Below are positions 57,201 through 57,945 of a DNA stretch of 64,000 nt, piece by piece. The notes under the pieces are model-generated. The model was not told the DNA's origin, did not search any database, and saw only the letters and a program-made list of their open reading frames with translations. Location of the stretch: contig VCAZ01000042.1 of assembly GCA_005784505.1 (NCBI GenBank), forward strand, positions 1,429,233-1,493,232, written 5' to 3'. A program made the translations under genes and the position numbers. This stretch comes from Bagarius yarrelli. Its lineage: Eukaryota; Chordata; Actinopteri; Siluriformes; Sisoridae. Positions within the stretch are counted from its first letter, which is position 1. Every line of letters starts with the position of its first letter.

Positions 57201-57644
57201 ACTGTTTAATTATGCAGCATTTGTTTGTGAACAAAAAAGAGAAAGATTCAAAAAATGAATTGAGGCGAGTTTGGTTGGCACACCCTGATGACATCAGATG
57301 GTTGATTGAAATGTTGGTTCAGGATCAACAAAGAATTTTAATCCAAGATGGCATCCTACTTGGCAAAAGCACGTTCAGCACTAAAATTACAATAAAATTA
57401 CGGGCATTGATATAACATTTTGGTAGCATTTAATTTCCATTACAACCAGTATTTAAATCTTACATTCCAAAATTAATATGGAACATTTCAAACATGACAT
57501 TTTTTAAATATTTATCCTTTTTAGGGAATCAACTGGCACATGTGGAAGGGCCATGAATTCTCCATTCCATTTGTGGAGATGAAAATGAGACCTTATAATT
57601 ACCGCAGCATCAGTGGCAAGCAAAGAAGGTCCTCTTCACATTAA
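10241..57644 (+). CDS. tnr: tenascin-R, complete coding region in 21 exons
   Basis: Tenascin-R is a secreted extracellular-matrix glycoprotein of the nervous system, made mainly by oligodendrocytes and some neurons; in the known family it binds lecticans, contactin-type receptors and sodium-channel beta subunits in perineuronal nets and at nodes of Ranvier. Joined exons: 10241-10703, 12054-12515, 21355-21618, 24230-24345, 24941-25091, 32985-33254, 33655-33840, 37586-37675, 37799-38062, 38638-38904, 40129-40248, 40340-40483, 41263-41382, 43130-43273, 45337-45467, 49663-49795, 50121-50272, 50423-50519, 53119-53280, 53797-53960, 57525-57644. They total 4020 nt (1339 aa) without a frameshift or internal stop. 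Domains: signal peptide 1-24, assembly region about 60-150, EGF-like 155-308, nine FN3 domains 309-1108, fibrinogen-like 1109-1339. The 4.5 EGF repeats and nine FN3 domains fit tenascin-R, not tenascin-C (about 14.5 EGF) or tenascin-W (3.5 EGF). Residue-level resemblance to TNR is close in FN3 and the globe. All introns are GT-AG. The first Met of two in tandem was taken as start. Confidence 0.96.
10704..11571 (+). other. tnr intron 1, first part
   Basis: Very AT-rich intron sequence with no recognised element. The donor is GTAAGT. Confidence 0.6.
11572..11945 (-). mobile_element. LINE 3' UTR-type repeat, family D, minus strand
   Basis: Read on the minus strand it ends TGACAATAAAGCTTCTTGAA, with TGCAAATAATCTTTT-like and TGTGTAATTTTGTG motifs before it. 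A second copy lies in the same orientation at 53383-53755. The shared words include AGAAGCTTTATTGTCATT, GTGAAATG, CCAGGA, and GTGCAAATAACA. Probably the 3' end of a LINE. Confidence 0.7.
12054..12515 (+). CDS. tnr: tnr coding exon 2: four and a half EGF-like repeats
   Basis: Residues 155-308 on a single phase 1-1 exon of 462 nt. A half repeat (CGGHGTF...CGCVCDEGW) is followed by four ~31-residue tenascin-type EGF repeats, each with six cysteines in the spacing CxxxCSGQGxCxxGxCxC and a closing GF(x)GxxC. Four and a half repeats is the tenascin-R count. The acceptor is TTTTTTGTAG and the donor is GTGGGT. The antisense open frame over the same stretch is a shadow. Confidence 0.96.
12516..13740 (+). 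other. tnr intron 2, first part, nothing recognised
   Basis: AT-rich intron. The frame at 13396-13692 has cysteines but no family signature and no clear splice context, and is not called. Confidence 0.45.
13741..13806 (+). repeat. pyrimidine-rich low-complexity tract
   Basis: TTCTTTCTTCTTTC-type sequence, almost all C and T. Simple sequence. Confidence 0.8.
13960..14759 (+). mobile_element. LINE relic (L2/Rex1-like), left part, split by a later insertion
   Basis: Broken frames carry GVPQRSGLGPL (the reverse-transcriptase GVPQGSVLGP box), LLHKLQLNQNSAPRMIT, LLTYKTLYNLAPPYLSSTLS and HKAFSHAASHFWNFF, the usual C-terminus of fish L2/Rex1-type reverse transcriptases. The frame stops at LLTEF and is resumed after 16884. 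Several stops and frameshifts; inactive. Confidence 0.75.
14760..16884 (+). mobile_element. RTE-like LINE copy, degenerate
   Basis: Broken frames hold RQEFKDLQHRLKREVAKAKQ, WKCLGEAAVDFI, KMPKDWRRSVLVPV, CNNYKGIKVMSHTMKVWERV and LRMLMEKYRDG, an RTE-type reverse transcriptase, then VRPAMMYGLETVAL and LDRIRNEFIRG. It ends TTGCGACCCCTAAAAGGAAA with a GAAGAAGAA tail. The YADD region is lost through a deletion after LVEDMY. It lies within another LINE (see 13960-14759 and 16885-16990), with about 22-nt flanking direct repeats at roughly 75% identity. Confidence 0.8.
16885..16990 (+). mobile_element. LINE relic (L2/Rex1-like), right part
   Basis: Reads TEFKAQLKTHLFRIAYTT, the end of the reverse-transcriptase frame seen at 13960-14759, which breaks off at LLTEF. 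The two parts are separated by the RTE-like insertion. Confidence 0.75.
17007..17479 (+). mobile_element. candidate solo LTR (gypsy-like)
   Basis: Starts TGTCATGGTCGCAGG and ends CCATTACA, with AAAATAAAGCCCTGTTGCAT (poly(A) signal and end region) shortly before the end, as in fish gypsy LTRs. No clean target-site duplication seen and no internal region attached, hence solo and only moderate confidence. Confidence 0.4.
17480..18039 (+). other. intron 2, nothing recognised
   Basis: AT-rich intron sequence, no feature supported. Confidence 0.4.
18040..18362 (+). mobile_element. LINE 3' end, family C tail
   Basis: Ends CATTTCATTGGCTCTGTACA then CAATGACAATAAAGTTGAAT and three ATCTA-type units, a LINE-style 3' tail. 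The same tail closes the SINE at 51872-52140 and, in diverged form, the piece at 29790-29905. The 5' limit is uncertain. Confidence 0.6.
18363..20789 (+). other. intron 2, long stretch without recognised repeats
   Basis: No transposon or exon recognised. 19380-19640 is less AT-rich than its surroundings and free of repeats, and is a candidate conserved non-coding element; this is only an impression of composition. Confidence 0.35.
20790..20985 (+). mobile_element. DNA-transposon terminal fragment
   Basis: CTATATTAGCAAAAGTTTGT GGACACC matches the end of a fish Tc1-type element family whose ends carry AAAAGT..TGGACACC. Only one end is present. Confidence 0.45.
21355..21618 (+). CDS. tnr: tnr coding exon 3: FN3 domain 1
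   Basis: Residues 309-396, one phase 1-1 exon of 264 nt. It begins VSPPLNLQV and has the FN3 tryptophan (IDIKW), LEPGLEYNINVY as the tyrosine-corner strand, and ends VAST. The acceptor is TTTGCAG, the donor GTAAGT. It follows the 8.8-kb intron 2. Confidence 0.95.
21855..22179 (+). mobile_element. SINE family B, full length with 10-bp target-site duplication
   Basis: tRNA-like head (GTGGCTTATTGGTTAGCA as A box, GGTTCAGTTCCC as B box), then GTGTGGAGTTTGCATATTCT, CCCCGTGCTTGTGTGG, TGATGGACTGGCGACCTGTC and GGGTATAGAAATAAATGAAC. It is flanked by TTGACATATA at 21845-21854 and 22180-22189. The intact duplication suggests a fairly recent insertion in intron 3. Confidence 0.88.
22190..23047 (+). other. 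intron 3, no repeat recognised
   Basis: 22480-22830 is repeat-free, moderately GC and holds words like CAGCATCCATCACAGTGCCT. A candidate conserved non-coding element only by composition. Confidence 0.3.
23048..23907 (+). mobile_element. Tc1-like transposon, internally deleted
   Basis: Left end CAGTGGGGAAATTATAAGTG after TA; right end GGGGATCAAAAGTTTTTTTC CCTCAATGTA, an imperfect inverted match. Between them are damaged pieces of a Tc1 transposase gene: on the plus strand, text like GACAAGATTGTAGACCTA (helix-turn-helix region) and CAGCCCAGAACTACATGGGA. The DDE region is missing. Inactive. Confidence 0.75.
24230..24345 (+). CDS. tnr: tnr coding exon 4: FN3 domain 2, first half
   Basis: Residues 397-435. 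It carries the B-strand tryptophan (VEVQW) and FDGWEISFIP. It joins exon 5 in phase 0, which splits the domain in the C-C' loop. Acceptor CTTCCAG; donor GTAAGA. It is only 116 nt and is not visible as a long open frame. Confidence 0.93.
24450..24535 (-). mobile_element. SINE family A head fragment, minus strand
   Basis: Minus strand reads AGTGGTATCTCAGTGGTTAA AGTGTTGGACTGCTGATTAA, the head of family A. Short relic adjacent to the next SINE in intron 4. Confidence 0.55.
24540..24731 (+). mobile_element. SINE family A
   Basis: AGTGGTGGCTCAGTGAAGG, GGGGTTTGATTCCTAACC (B box), CTGAACAAGGCCCTAACCCC, and tail GAGATTGTCTGTCAAATGCT. It fills about a third of the 595-bp intron 4. Confidence 0.85.
24941..25091 (+). 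CDS. tnr: tnr coding exon 5: FN3 domain 2, second half
   Basis: Residues 436-485, starting NNNGGMTT after CACCACAG. It contains GLRPGEEYTVNLVALK, the conserved E-F region and F strand of FN3, and ends VTT before GTAAGT (phase 1). The nearby upstream ATG at 24887 is intronic. Confidence 0.94.
25092..26489 (+). other. intron 5, first part, nothing recognised
   Basis: Strongly AT-rich intron sequence; open frames here are chance. Confidence 0.5.
26490..26640 (+). repeat. dispersed repeat, copy 1 (inverted relative to 32745-32890)
   Basis: Contains AACTAATCCAATCTTAATTG and GTGTCAT; the reverse complement of 32818-32842 has the same words with few changes, and resemblance continues on both sides (GCACCTTT before, CATCCACA after). 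Unclassified element end. Confidence 0.6.
26660..27029 (+). repeat. left flank of the L2-like insertion, probable LINE 3' UTR
   Basis: Repeated TGCACA/GCACATA motifs (26880-27020) resemble the region before the family C tail; the tail itself (CAATGACAATAAAGTTGTAT) is found on the far side of the L2-like element at 29790-29905. Suggests one repeat cut in two by the L2-like insertion. Confidence 0.4.
27030..29789 (-). mobile_element. L2-like LINE, nearly full span, inactive
   Basis: Minus strand, 5' to 3': endonuclease piece with YCPPGPLGNFLDEMD, DFNLPSDK, GGNVLDLVFTR and SDHHLVLF (29458-28868); linker and reverse-transcriptase start with WLTDALLSNRRELRSAERRW and DPIPSAMLK, NYRSLLSFLS (28892-28170); an internal deletion; then PLLFSLYTHSLG, the catalytic box as YAADTQL instead of YADD (28031-28042), LKLNPCKTELLFIP, LDYCNSLLAGLP, LHWLPVAARIRFK and LMLAYKARNGAAPSYLQ; then the 3' tail CTCTGGACAAGAGCGTCTGC. 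The lost aspartate, deletion and stops make it dead. Confidence 0.85.
29790..29905 (+). mobile_element. family C LINE 3' tail
   Basis: TTTGCACTTTTGATGCTAAA, then TACCTTGCAATGACAATAAA GTTGTATCT with ATCTA-type units: the same style of tail as at 18040-18362. Confidence 0.6.
30218..30260 (+). repeat. (AG)n microsatellite with GAAA tail
   Basis: About 14 AG units, then GAAAG units. Confidence 0.95.
30598..30617 (+). repeat. (AAT)n microsatellite
   Basis: Six to seven AAT units. Confidence 0.9.
30900..31705 (-). mobile_element. Tc1-like transposon relic, minus strand, truncated
   Basis: Begins TACAGTAAGGGGGGGAAAGA TATTTGATCA after a TA, as the end of a common fish Tc1 family. On the minus strand there is the transposase 3' half in damaged form; the plus strand shows words complementary to it such as GGCCACTCCAGGACCTTAAA and GGGGTCATAGGCAGCCTTCC. 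It is cut off near 31705. Confidence 0.75.
31880..32585 (+). mobile_element. second Tc1-like relic, plus strand
   Basis: Damaged transposase sequence: CTGAAGCAGGTCTAGATTTT, GTGGTCAGATGAGACAAAAA (the WSDET box), GGCGGCATCATGCTTG, then CAGTGGCCCAGTCAATGTCC (W.SQSP box) with CCTATTGAGAATTTTTGGCA (the IENFW/glutamate box), and AGCAAAAGGTGGCTCGAGC. Many indels; inactive. A different family from the neighbour at 30900-31705. Confidence 0.7.
32745..32890 (-). repeat. dispersed repeat, copy 2
   Basis: Reverse complement has AACTAATCCAATCTTAATTG GTG, as in 26490-26640, with GCACCTTT before it and CATCCACATACAAG after it. Class unknown. Confidence 0.6.
32985..33254 (+). CDS. tnr: tnr coding exon 6: FN3 domain 3
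   Basis: Residues 486-575, a single phase 1-1 exon of 270 nt. IDGPTQLMVRDVTDTVAF and LRPGSRYEV are close to the third FN3 domain of vertebrate tenascin-R, one of the strongest signs of identity. Acceptor GATTCTTAG, donor GTGAGC. It ends the 7.9-kb repeat-rich intron 5. Confidence 0.96.
33298..33425 (-). mobile_element. SINE family B tail fragment, minus strand
   Basis: Plus strand shows ATTCATTCATTCATCTTCTA TACC, then GGAGGGGTACACCATGGACA GGTCGCCAGTCCAT, the reverse complement of the family B 3' part. It fills about a third of the 400-bp intron 6. Confidence 0.75.
33655..33840 (+). CDS. tnr: tnr coding exon 7: FN3 domain 4, first part
   Basis: Residues 576-637. It follows a run of T and ACAG; the next AG two bases later would break the frame, so the first was chosen. 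It reads EIDPPKHLRV, then LDLEW and VYSTLAGDQY, as in tenascin-R FN4. It ends ILT plus one base before GTAAGC (phase 1). Confidence 0.94.
33841..35040 (+). other. intron 7, first part, nothing firm
   Basis: AT-rich intron. 34620-35040 has short low-AT stretches that look like transposon debris, but none could be named. Confidence 0.4.
35060..35720 (+). mobile_element. DIRS-type tyrosine-recombinase fragment
   Basis: The plus strand (35443-35590) reads LVTHFLRGVRLRPVQQLVFP then WNLAVTWKGLY, the same domain start as at 2970-3110, with further disrupted sequence upstream and downstream. Broken by stops. Assignment to DIRS rests on this motif. Confidence 0.6.
35929..36127 (+). mobile_element. 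SINE family A
   Basis: AGTGGTAGCACAGTGGTTAAG, diverged B box TTTTTATTCCCAGC, CTGAACAAGGCCCTTAACCC, tail CTCTGGATAAGGGTGTTGGC. Intron 7. Confidence 0.85.
36128..36774 (+). other. intron 7, nothing recognised
   Basis: AT-rich, no feature supported. Confidence 0.4.
36775..37170 (-). mobile_element. Tc1-like transposon end, truncated
   Basis: CAGTTGAAGACAAAATTATT AGCCCC is the terminal sequence of a known fish Tc1 family; downstream plus-strand text such as CAGCCCATTCCTCCCTAGCA fits the antisense of its transposase gene. The other end is missing. Confidence 0.65.
37586..37675 (+). CDS. tnr: tnr coding exon 8: FN3 domain 4, second part
   Basis: Residues 638-667. At 90 nt it is the smallest coding exon and too short for routine open-frame detection. 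It reads NLQPGTEYGIGISAI and ends ATMNART, matching the end of tenascin-R FN4. Acceptor TTCTTAG, donor GTAACC. Only 123 bp separate it from exon 9. Confidence 0.93.
37799..38062 (+). CDS. tnr: tnr coding exon 9: FN3 domain 5
   Basis: Residues 668-755 on one phase 1-1 exon of 264 nt. It starts GLDTPIDLMV and contains ITLVW, YYKVSYTSASGV and LQPGTEYTITV; it ends IDAFTG, as tenascin-R FN5 does. Acceptor TTTTACAG, donor GTACCA. Confidence 0.95.
38638..38904 (+). CDS. tnr: tnr coding exon 10: FN3 domain 6 (likely cassette exon)
   Basis: Residues 756-844, one phase 1-1 exon of 267 nt, so skipping it keeps the frame. It starts FRPVSQLYF and contains LAVAWGAP, LLPSRKYIVTLV and GTIVTG. An FN3 domain at this place (R1) is reported to be alternatively spliced in other vertebrates; skipping here is inferred from the symmetric phase only. 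Acceptor GTTACAG, donor GTACAG. Confidence 0.94.
38905..39610 (+). other. intron 10, with a possible minus-strand LTR at 39060-39480
   Basis: 39060-39480 resembles the gypsy LTR region at 49140-49352 in style (GGATTTATTCCACC, then CCTTTAAATAGAGTGC), but no borders were set. Confidence 0.3.
39620..39880 (+). mobile_element. SINE family B
   Basis: B box CTGGTTCGTATCCCCAGC, GTGTGGAGTTTGCATGTTCG, TAGATTGATTGGTGATTC, GATGAACTGGTGATCTGTCC. Diverged and cut at both ends. Intron 10. Confidence 0.8.
40129..40248 (+). CDS. tnr: tnr coding exon 11: FN3 domain 7, first part
   Basis: Residues 845-884. It reads GMDPPREIMV, VTITWAQP and FDYYKMSYQSAR, then a G split by a donor GTATGA (phase 1). Intron 11 is only 91 bp, so the frame seems to read on past the donor, but the intron breaks it with a stop before exon 12. 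Confidence 0.92.
40340..40483 (+). CDS. tnr: tnr coding exon 12: FN3 domain 7, second part
   Basis: Residues 885-932, phase 1-1, 144 nt. It reads GQVDNVV, then YTLTRLHPATEYKIKLNSV, matching the second half of tenascin-R FN7. Acceptor ATTACAG, donor GTATAT. Confidence 0.94.
41263..41382 (+). CDS. tnr: tnr coding exon 13: FN3 domain 8, first part
   Basis: Residues 933-972. It reads AMDMPMELMALNVTP, LLRWTAPL and VDNYVLTLT. Phase 1-1, 120 nt, the same length as exon 11. Acceptor CACCTACAG, donor GTAAGT. Too short to show as a distinct open frame. Confidence 0.92.
41948..42140 (+). repeat. 30-bp-period GC-rich minisatellite
   Basis: About six units built on CTCCTCGCTTCCCCCTCTGG followed by CCTCATCGTG. 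On the minus strand each unit encodes ten residues (EGEARSTMRP-like). It stands out as GC-rich in an AT-rich intron 13. No start, splice or family evidence for a protein. Confidence 0.85.
42141..42385 (+). other. intron 13, flank of the minisatellite, nothing recognised
   Basis: C-rich at the start, then AT-rich. Confidence 0.4.
42386..42730 (+). mobile_element. candidate LTR (gypsy-like)
   Basis: Begins TGTCACGGTCATGCCAG, a start typical of fish gypsy LTRs, and is less AT-rich than the intron around it. No partner copy or target duplication seen. Confidence 0.35.
43130..43273 (+). CDS. tnr: tnr coding exon 14: FN3 domain 8, second part
   Basis: Residues 973-1020, phase 1-1, 144 nt, the same length as exon 12. 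It reads TAETFLVEG, LLPSTPYSIALYAT and LTSGTVITNF, as in tenascin-R FN8. Acceptor TTAATAG, donor GTGAGT. Confidence 0.93.
43990..44675 (-). mobile_element. DIRS-type tyrosine-recombinase fragment, minus strand
   Basis: Minus-strand pieces read LLAISSIKRIGDIYALLSC (the recombinase arginine region), MVKAFLHTRYALKVPSMVPG PVKSC, and LDYPPLASVRQAYVCENGE, with stops and frame changes between. This is the typical order in fish DIRS recombinases. Lies in intron 14. Confidence 0.65.
44818..45013 (+). mobile_element. SINE family A
   Basis: AGTGGTGGCTTATGGTTGG, CTGGGTTCGATTCCCAGC (near-ideal B box), GAGCAAGGCTCTTAACCC, tail GGATAAGGGCGTCTGCCAAA. Intron 14. Confidence 0.88.
45337..45467 (+). CDS. tnr: tnr coding exon 15: FN3 domain 9, first part
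   Basis: Residues 1021-1064. It reads MDAPHNLTASEVNHRSALIS and WQPP, then YMLTYKSSDGSRK, ending in phase 0 before GTGAGT. This is nearly the vertebrate tenascin-R FN9 sequence. The open frame seems to begin upstream, but that part lies before the TTTCACAG acceptor. Confidence 0.95.
45468..46435 (+). other. intron 15, first part, unrecognised
   Basis: 45690-46340 looks like decayed coding or LTR sequence but matches nothing I can name. Confidence 0.35.
46436..46900 (+). repeat. LTR-like piece followed by a coding-like minisatellite
   Basis: 46436-46580 has AATAAACTGCACTTTTGGGT and GTGGAGTTCATTACA, like an LTR end. 46650-46880 then repeats units of about 30 bp built on AAGCCACAGCCTCA.. and GAGATGGCTCACGCCAAGCC (peptides like MPEMAYAKP). 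It may be the start of the gag region of a gypsy-like element. Confidence 0.45.
46901..47580 (+). other. intron 15, AT-rich, nothing firm
   Basis: A short minus-strand SINE-tail-like piece (TTTTAGCAGATGCCCTTATT) lies at 47280-47320. Nothing else recognised. Confidence 0.4.
47600..47704. repeat. TTGGGT/ACCCAA foldback with a perfect 25-bp stem
   Basis: Arms 47648-47672 and 47680-47704 are perfect reverse complements around the loop TCAAATG. Just before it lie GTTGGGTTAAAAATGACCCA AC and ACCCAATGGTGGGTT, smaller inverted pairs with the same core. Looks like a foldback-type or TIR-rich element of fish introns. Confidence 0.85.
48088..49352 (-). mobile_element. gypsy (Ty3-type) retrotransposon remnant, minus strand
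   Basis: Minus strand, 5' to 3': an LTR-like start TGTCACAGAAGGTACACACC at 49352; PKSLAWNS, TTQAMEHLQKALISAPLLVH and HPNPQKPFIMKVDA (RNase H linker); LHPCAFFSRK; then, after a deletion, ATSHHCF and integrase-end words; and at 48381-48088 HRYIGLFPVIRQINLMTYGI, LPPQYRIHHTSHVSLLKPY, the usual gypsy integrase C-terminus. Several frames, stops and a large internal deletion. In intron 15. Inactive. Confidence 0.8.
49353..49662 (+). other. intron 15 end
   Basis: AT-rich, with further ACCCAA/TTGGGT words at 49387, 49440 and 49555, perhaps the other side of the foldback family at 47600, split by the gypsy insertion. Confidence 0.35.
49663..49795 (+). CDS. tnr: tnr coding exon 16: FN3 domain 9, second part
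   Basis: Residues 1065-1108, beginning ELILDAEDTWIRLEGL after ATTGCAG and ending TSFTT plus one base before GTACCT (phase 1). It sits at the end of the 4.2-kb intron 15, which holds gypsy remains. Confidence 0.95.
50121..50272 (+). CDS. tnr: tnr coding exon 17: start of fibrinogen-like domain
   Basis: Residues 1109-1159. It reads QNCAQHLLNGERLSGLY and then VYCDMTTDGGGWI, the hallmark N-terminal subdomain of fibrinogen-like globes with two conserved cysteines. Acceptor TTGCTCAG; ends in phase 0 before GTAAGT. Confidence 0.96.
50423..50519 (+). CDS. tnr: tnr coding exon 18: fibrinogen-like domain, second piece
   Basis: Residues 1160-1191 in 97 nt. VFQRRQNGLTDFSRKW is followed by GFGNLEDEFWLG, highly conserved in tenascin globes. 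The acceptor is a 13-T tract plus AG; the donor is GTGAGA in phase 1. Confidence 0.95.
50520..51186 (+). other. intron 18, first part, nothing recognised
   Basis: 50600-51050 is less AT-rich and could be transposon debris, but no family is recognised. Confidence 0.4.
51187..52949 (+). mobile_element. Tc1-like transposon with long IR/DR ends, transposase broken
   Basis: Ends CAGTCTTATGCAAAAGTTTA GGCACCCC at 51187 and its reverse complement at 52949, each next to TA. The inverted ends run about 210 bp, and each holds a second inner copy of the motif (TGTGCAAAAGTTTGGGCACCC), so the type is IR/DR. Transposase pieces: MGSSKQLCKTLKMKVINAHN (51564 on, helix-turn-helix), LWTDELKIELFGH (first catalytic Asp), LQQDNDPKHTSKS (second Asp), SPDLNIIENLW (catalytic Glu). 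A frameshift near 51715 and the SINE at 51872-52140 break it. In intron 18. Confidence 0.92.
51872..52140 (+). mobile_element. tRNA-derived SINE, family C tail, inserted in the Tc1 transposase
   Basis: A box GGTGGCTCAAATGGTTAAGG, B box GGGTTCAAGCCCC, body CCTTGAGCAAGACCCTTAAC, and 3' tail CATTTCATTGGCTCTGTACA, CAATGACAATGAATTGAAT then TATACT units. The tail equals the LINE-type tail at 18260-18362. A short ACCT occurs at both borders (51868-51871 and 52139-52142), a possible target duplication. Confidence 0.85.
53119..53280 (+). CDS. tnr: tnr coding exon 19: fibrinogen-like domain, third piece
   Basis: Residues 1192-1245, phase 1-1, 162 nt. It reads LENLHKITAQGRYELRIDM, NYERFSIGDS and LYKLRIGEYNGTAG. 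Acceptor CATGCAG, donor GTAAGT. It lies just downstream of the inactive Tc1 element in intron 18. Confidence 0.95.
53383..53755 (-). mobile_element. LINE 3' UTR-type repeat, family D, minus strand
   Basis: Second copy of the repeat at 11572-11945, same orientation: AGAAGCTTTATTGTCATT, GTGAAATGAAACAACATTTC, CCAGGATTCCATGATG, GTGCAAATAACAATAC. It takes up most of the 516-bp intron 19 and ends about 40 bp before the acceptor of exon 20. Confidence 0.75.
53797..53960 (+). CDS. tnr: tnr coding exon 20: fibrinogen-like domain, calcium-site piece
   Basis: Residues 1246-1300. It contains GRPFSTKDKDNDN, the acidic loop where fibrinogen-like domains bind calcium, then VTNCALSYKGAWWYKNCH with the second disulfide pair, then LNGKYGESRHSQ. 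Ends in phase 0 before GTAAAT. It was not in the list of long open frames. Confidence 0.95.
53961..55430 (+). other. intron 20, first part, no repeat class recognised
   Basis: 54230-54540 holds two similar blocks with ACATCTTATGATGTCACTAT AATA and ACATCAAATGATGTCTCTAT AATA, about 160 bp apart, a diverged direct repeat. The rest is AT-rich. Confidence 0.45.
54753..54794 (+). repeat. compound (ATA)n(AAG)n microsatellite
   Basis: ATAATAATAATAAT followed by about eight AAG units. Confidence 0.95.
55431..57092 (-). mobile_element. gypsy (Ty3-type) fragment bounded by ~100-bp direct repeats
   Basis: Direct repeats 55431-55530 and 56993-57092 share CATATAAA, TAGCAAACC, TACCACAGAGCTAGTATTC and GTGATGGGGAGGTGG, at roughly 85% identity. 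Between them the minus strand encodes reverse-transcriptase words (KVDLCSAYNLIRI, GDEWKLAFIMTRGHFKYQVM), and QQGVAMDHTKVELVTEWPLP, KTIKELERVLGFANFYCRFI, PITALLKGK (56157-55980). Stops interrupt it. A 29-bp unit is duplicated at 56851-56908. In intron 20. Confidence 0.8.
56851..56908 (+). repeat. 29-bp tandem duplication
   Basis: Two adjacent copies of AACCAAAAACACTAGGACTA GAAATCGAA, within the gypsy fragment. Confidence 0.9.
57093..57524 (+). other. intron 20 end
   Basis: 57200-57420 has an open frame of 67 codons without recognisable features. No element named. Confidence 0.4.
57525..57644 (+). CDS. tnr: tnr coding exon 21: end of globe and stop codon
   Basis: Residues 1301-1339, then TAA at 57642-57644. 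It reads GINWHMWKGHEFSIPFVEMK and MRPYNYR, then a basic tail GKQRRSSSH. The body matches the tenascin-R terminus; the last residues differ from mammals, as tails of the family do. Acceptor CTTTTTAG. The 3' UTR continues downstream. Confidence 0.95.
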   Translation, partial: GINWHMWKGHEFSIPFVEMKMRPYNYRSISGKQRRSSSH

Positions 57645-57945
57645 TCAGCAGATGTATTCCAGTATAATTAGCTGTTCCTATTTTTACATAAAAAGGAAAT
57701 GCAAGGGTGTGTCAATTTTTAAATATCTTTTGAAGAATTGCATTTAGATAATAAGCTTTTTGGACTGTTTTCCTCTCTGTAAAAACACTTTTTTGATGGA
57801 AAGGAAAGATACCGGATGTTTCAGTGTTCCGGGAAAGGACATAAATGAAAACTACAAATATGACAGTGTTAAAATTAGAATCACTAGACGGAAAAAAGGA
57901 AATAAGAAAAAAGAAAAATAAAAGACATATTTTTATAACTGAAAG
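57645..57945 (+). other. tnr 3' UTR, near part
   Basis: Transcribed sequence after the stop is inferred, not shown. An AATAAA hexamer lies at 57917-57922 and could serve an early poly(A) site, but further AATAAA-like hexamers follow (for example near 58915), and brain transcripts often have long 3' UTRs. The true end cannot be set from sequence. Confidence 0.4.
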
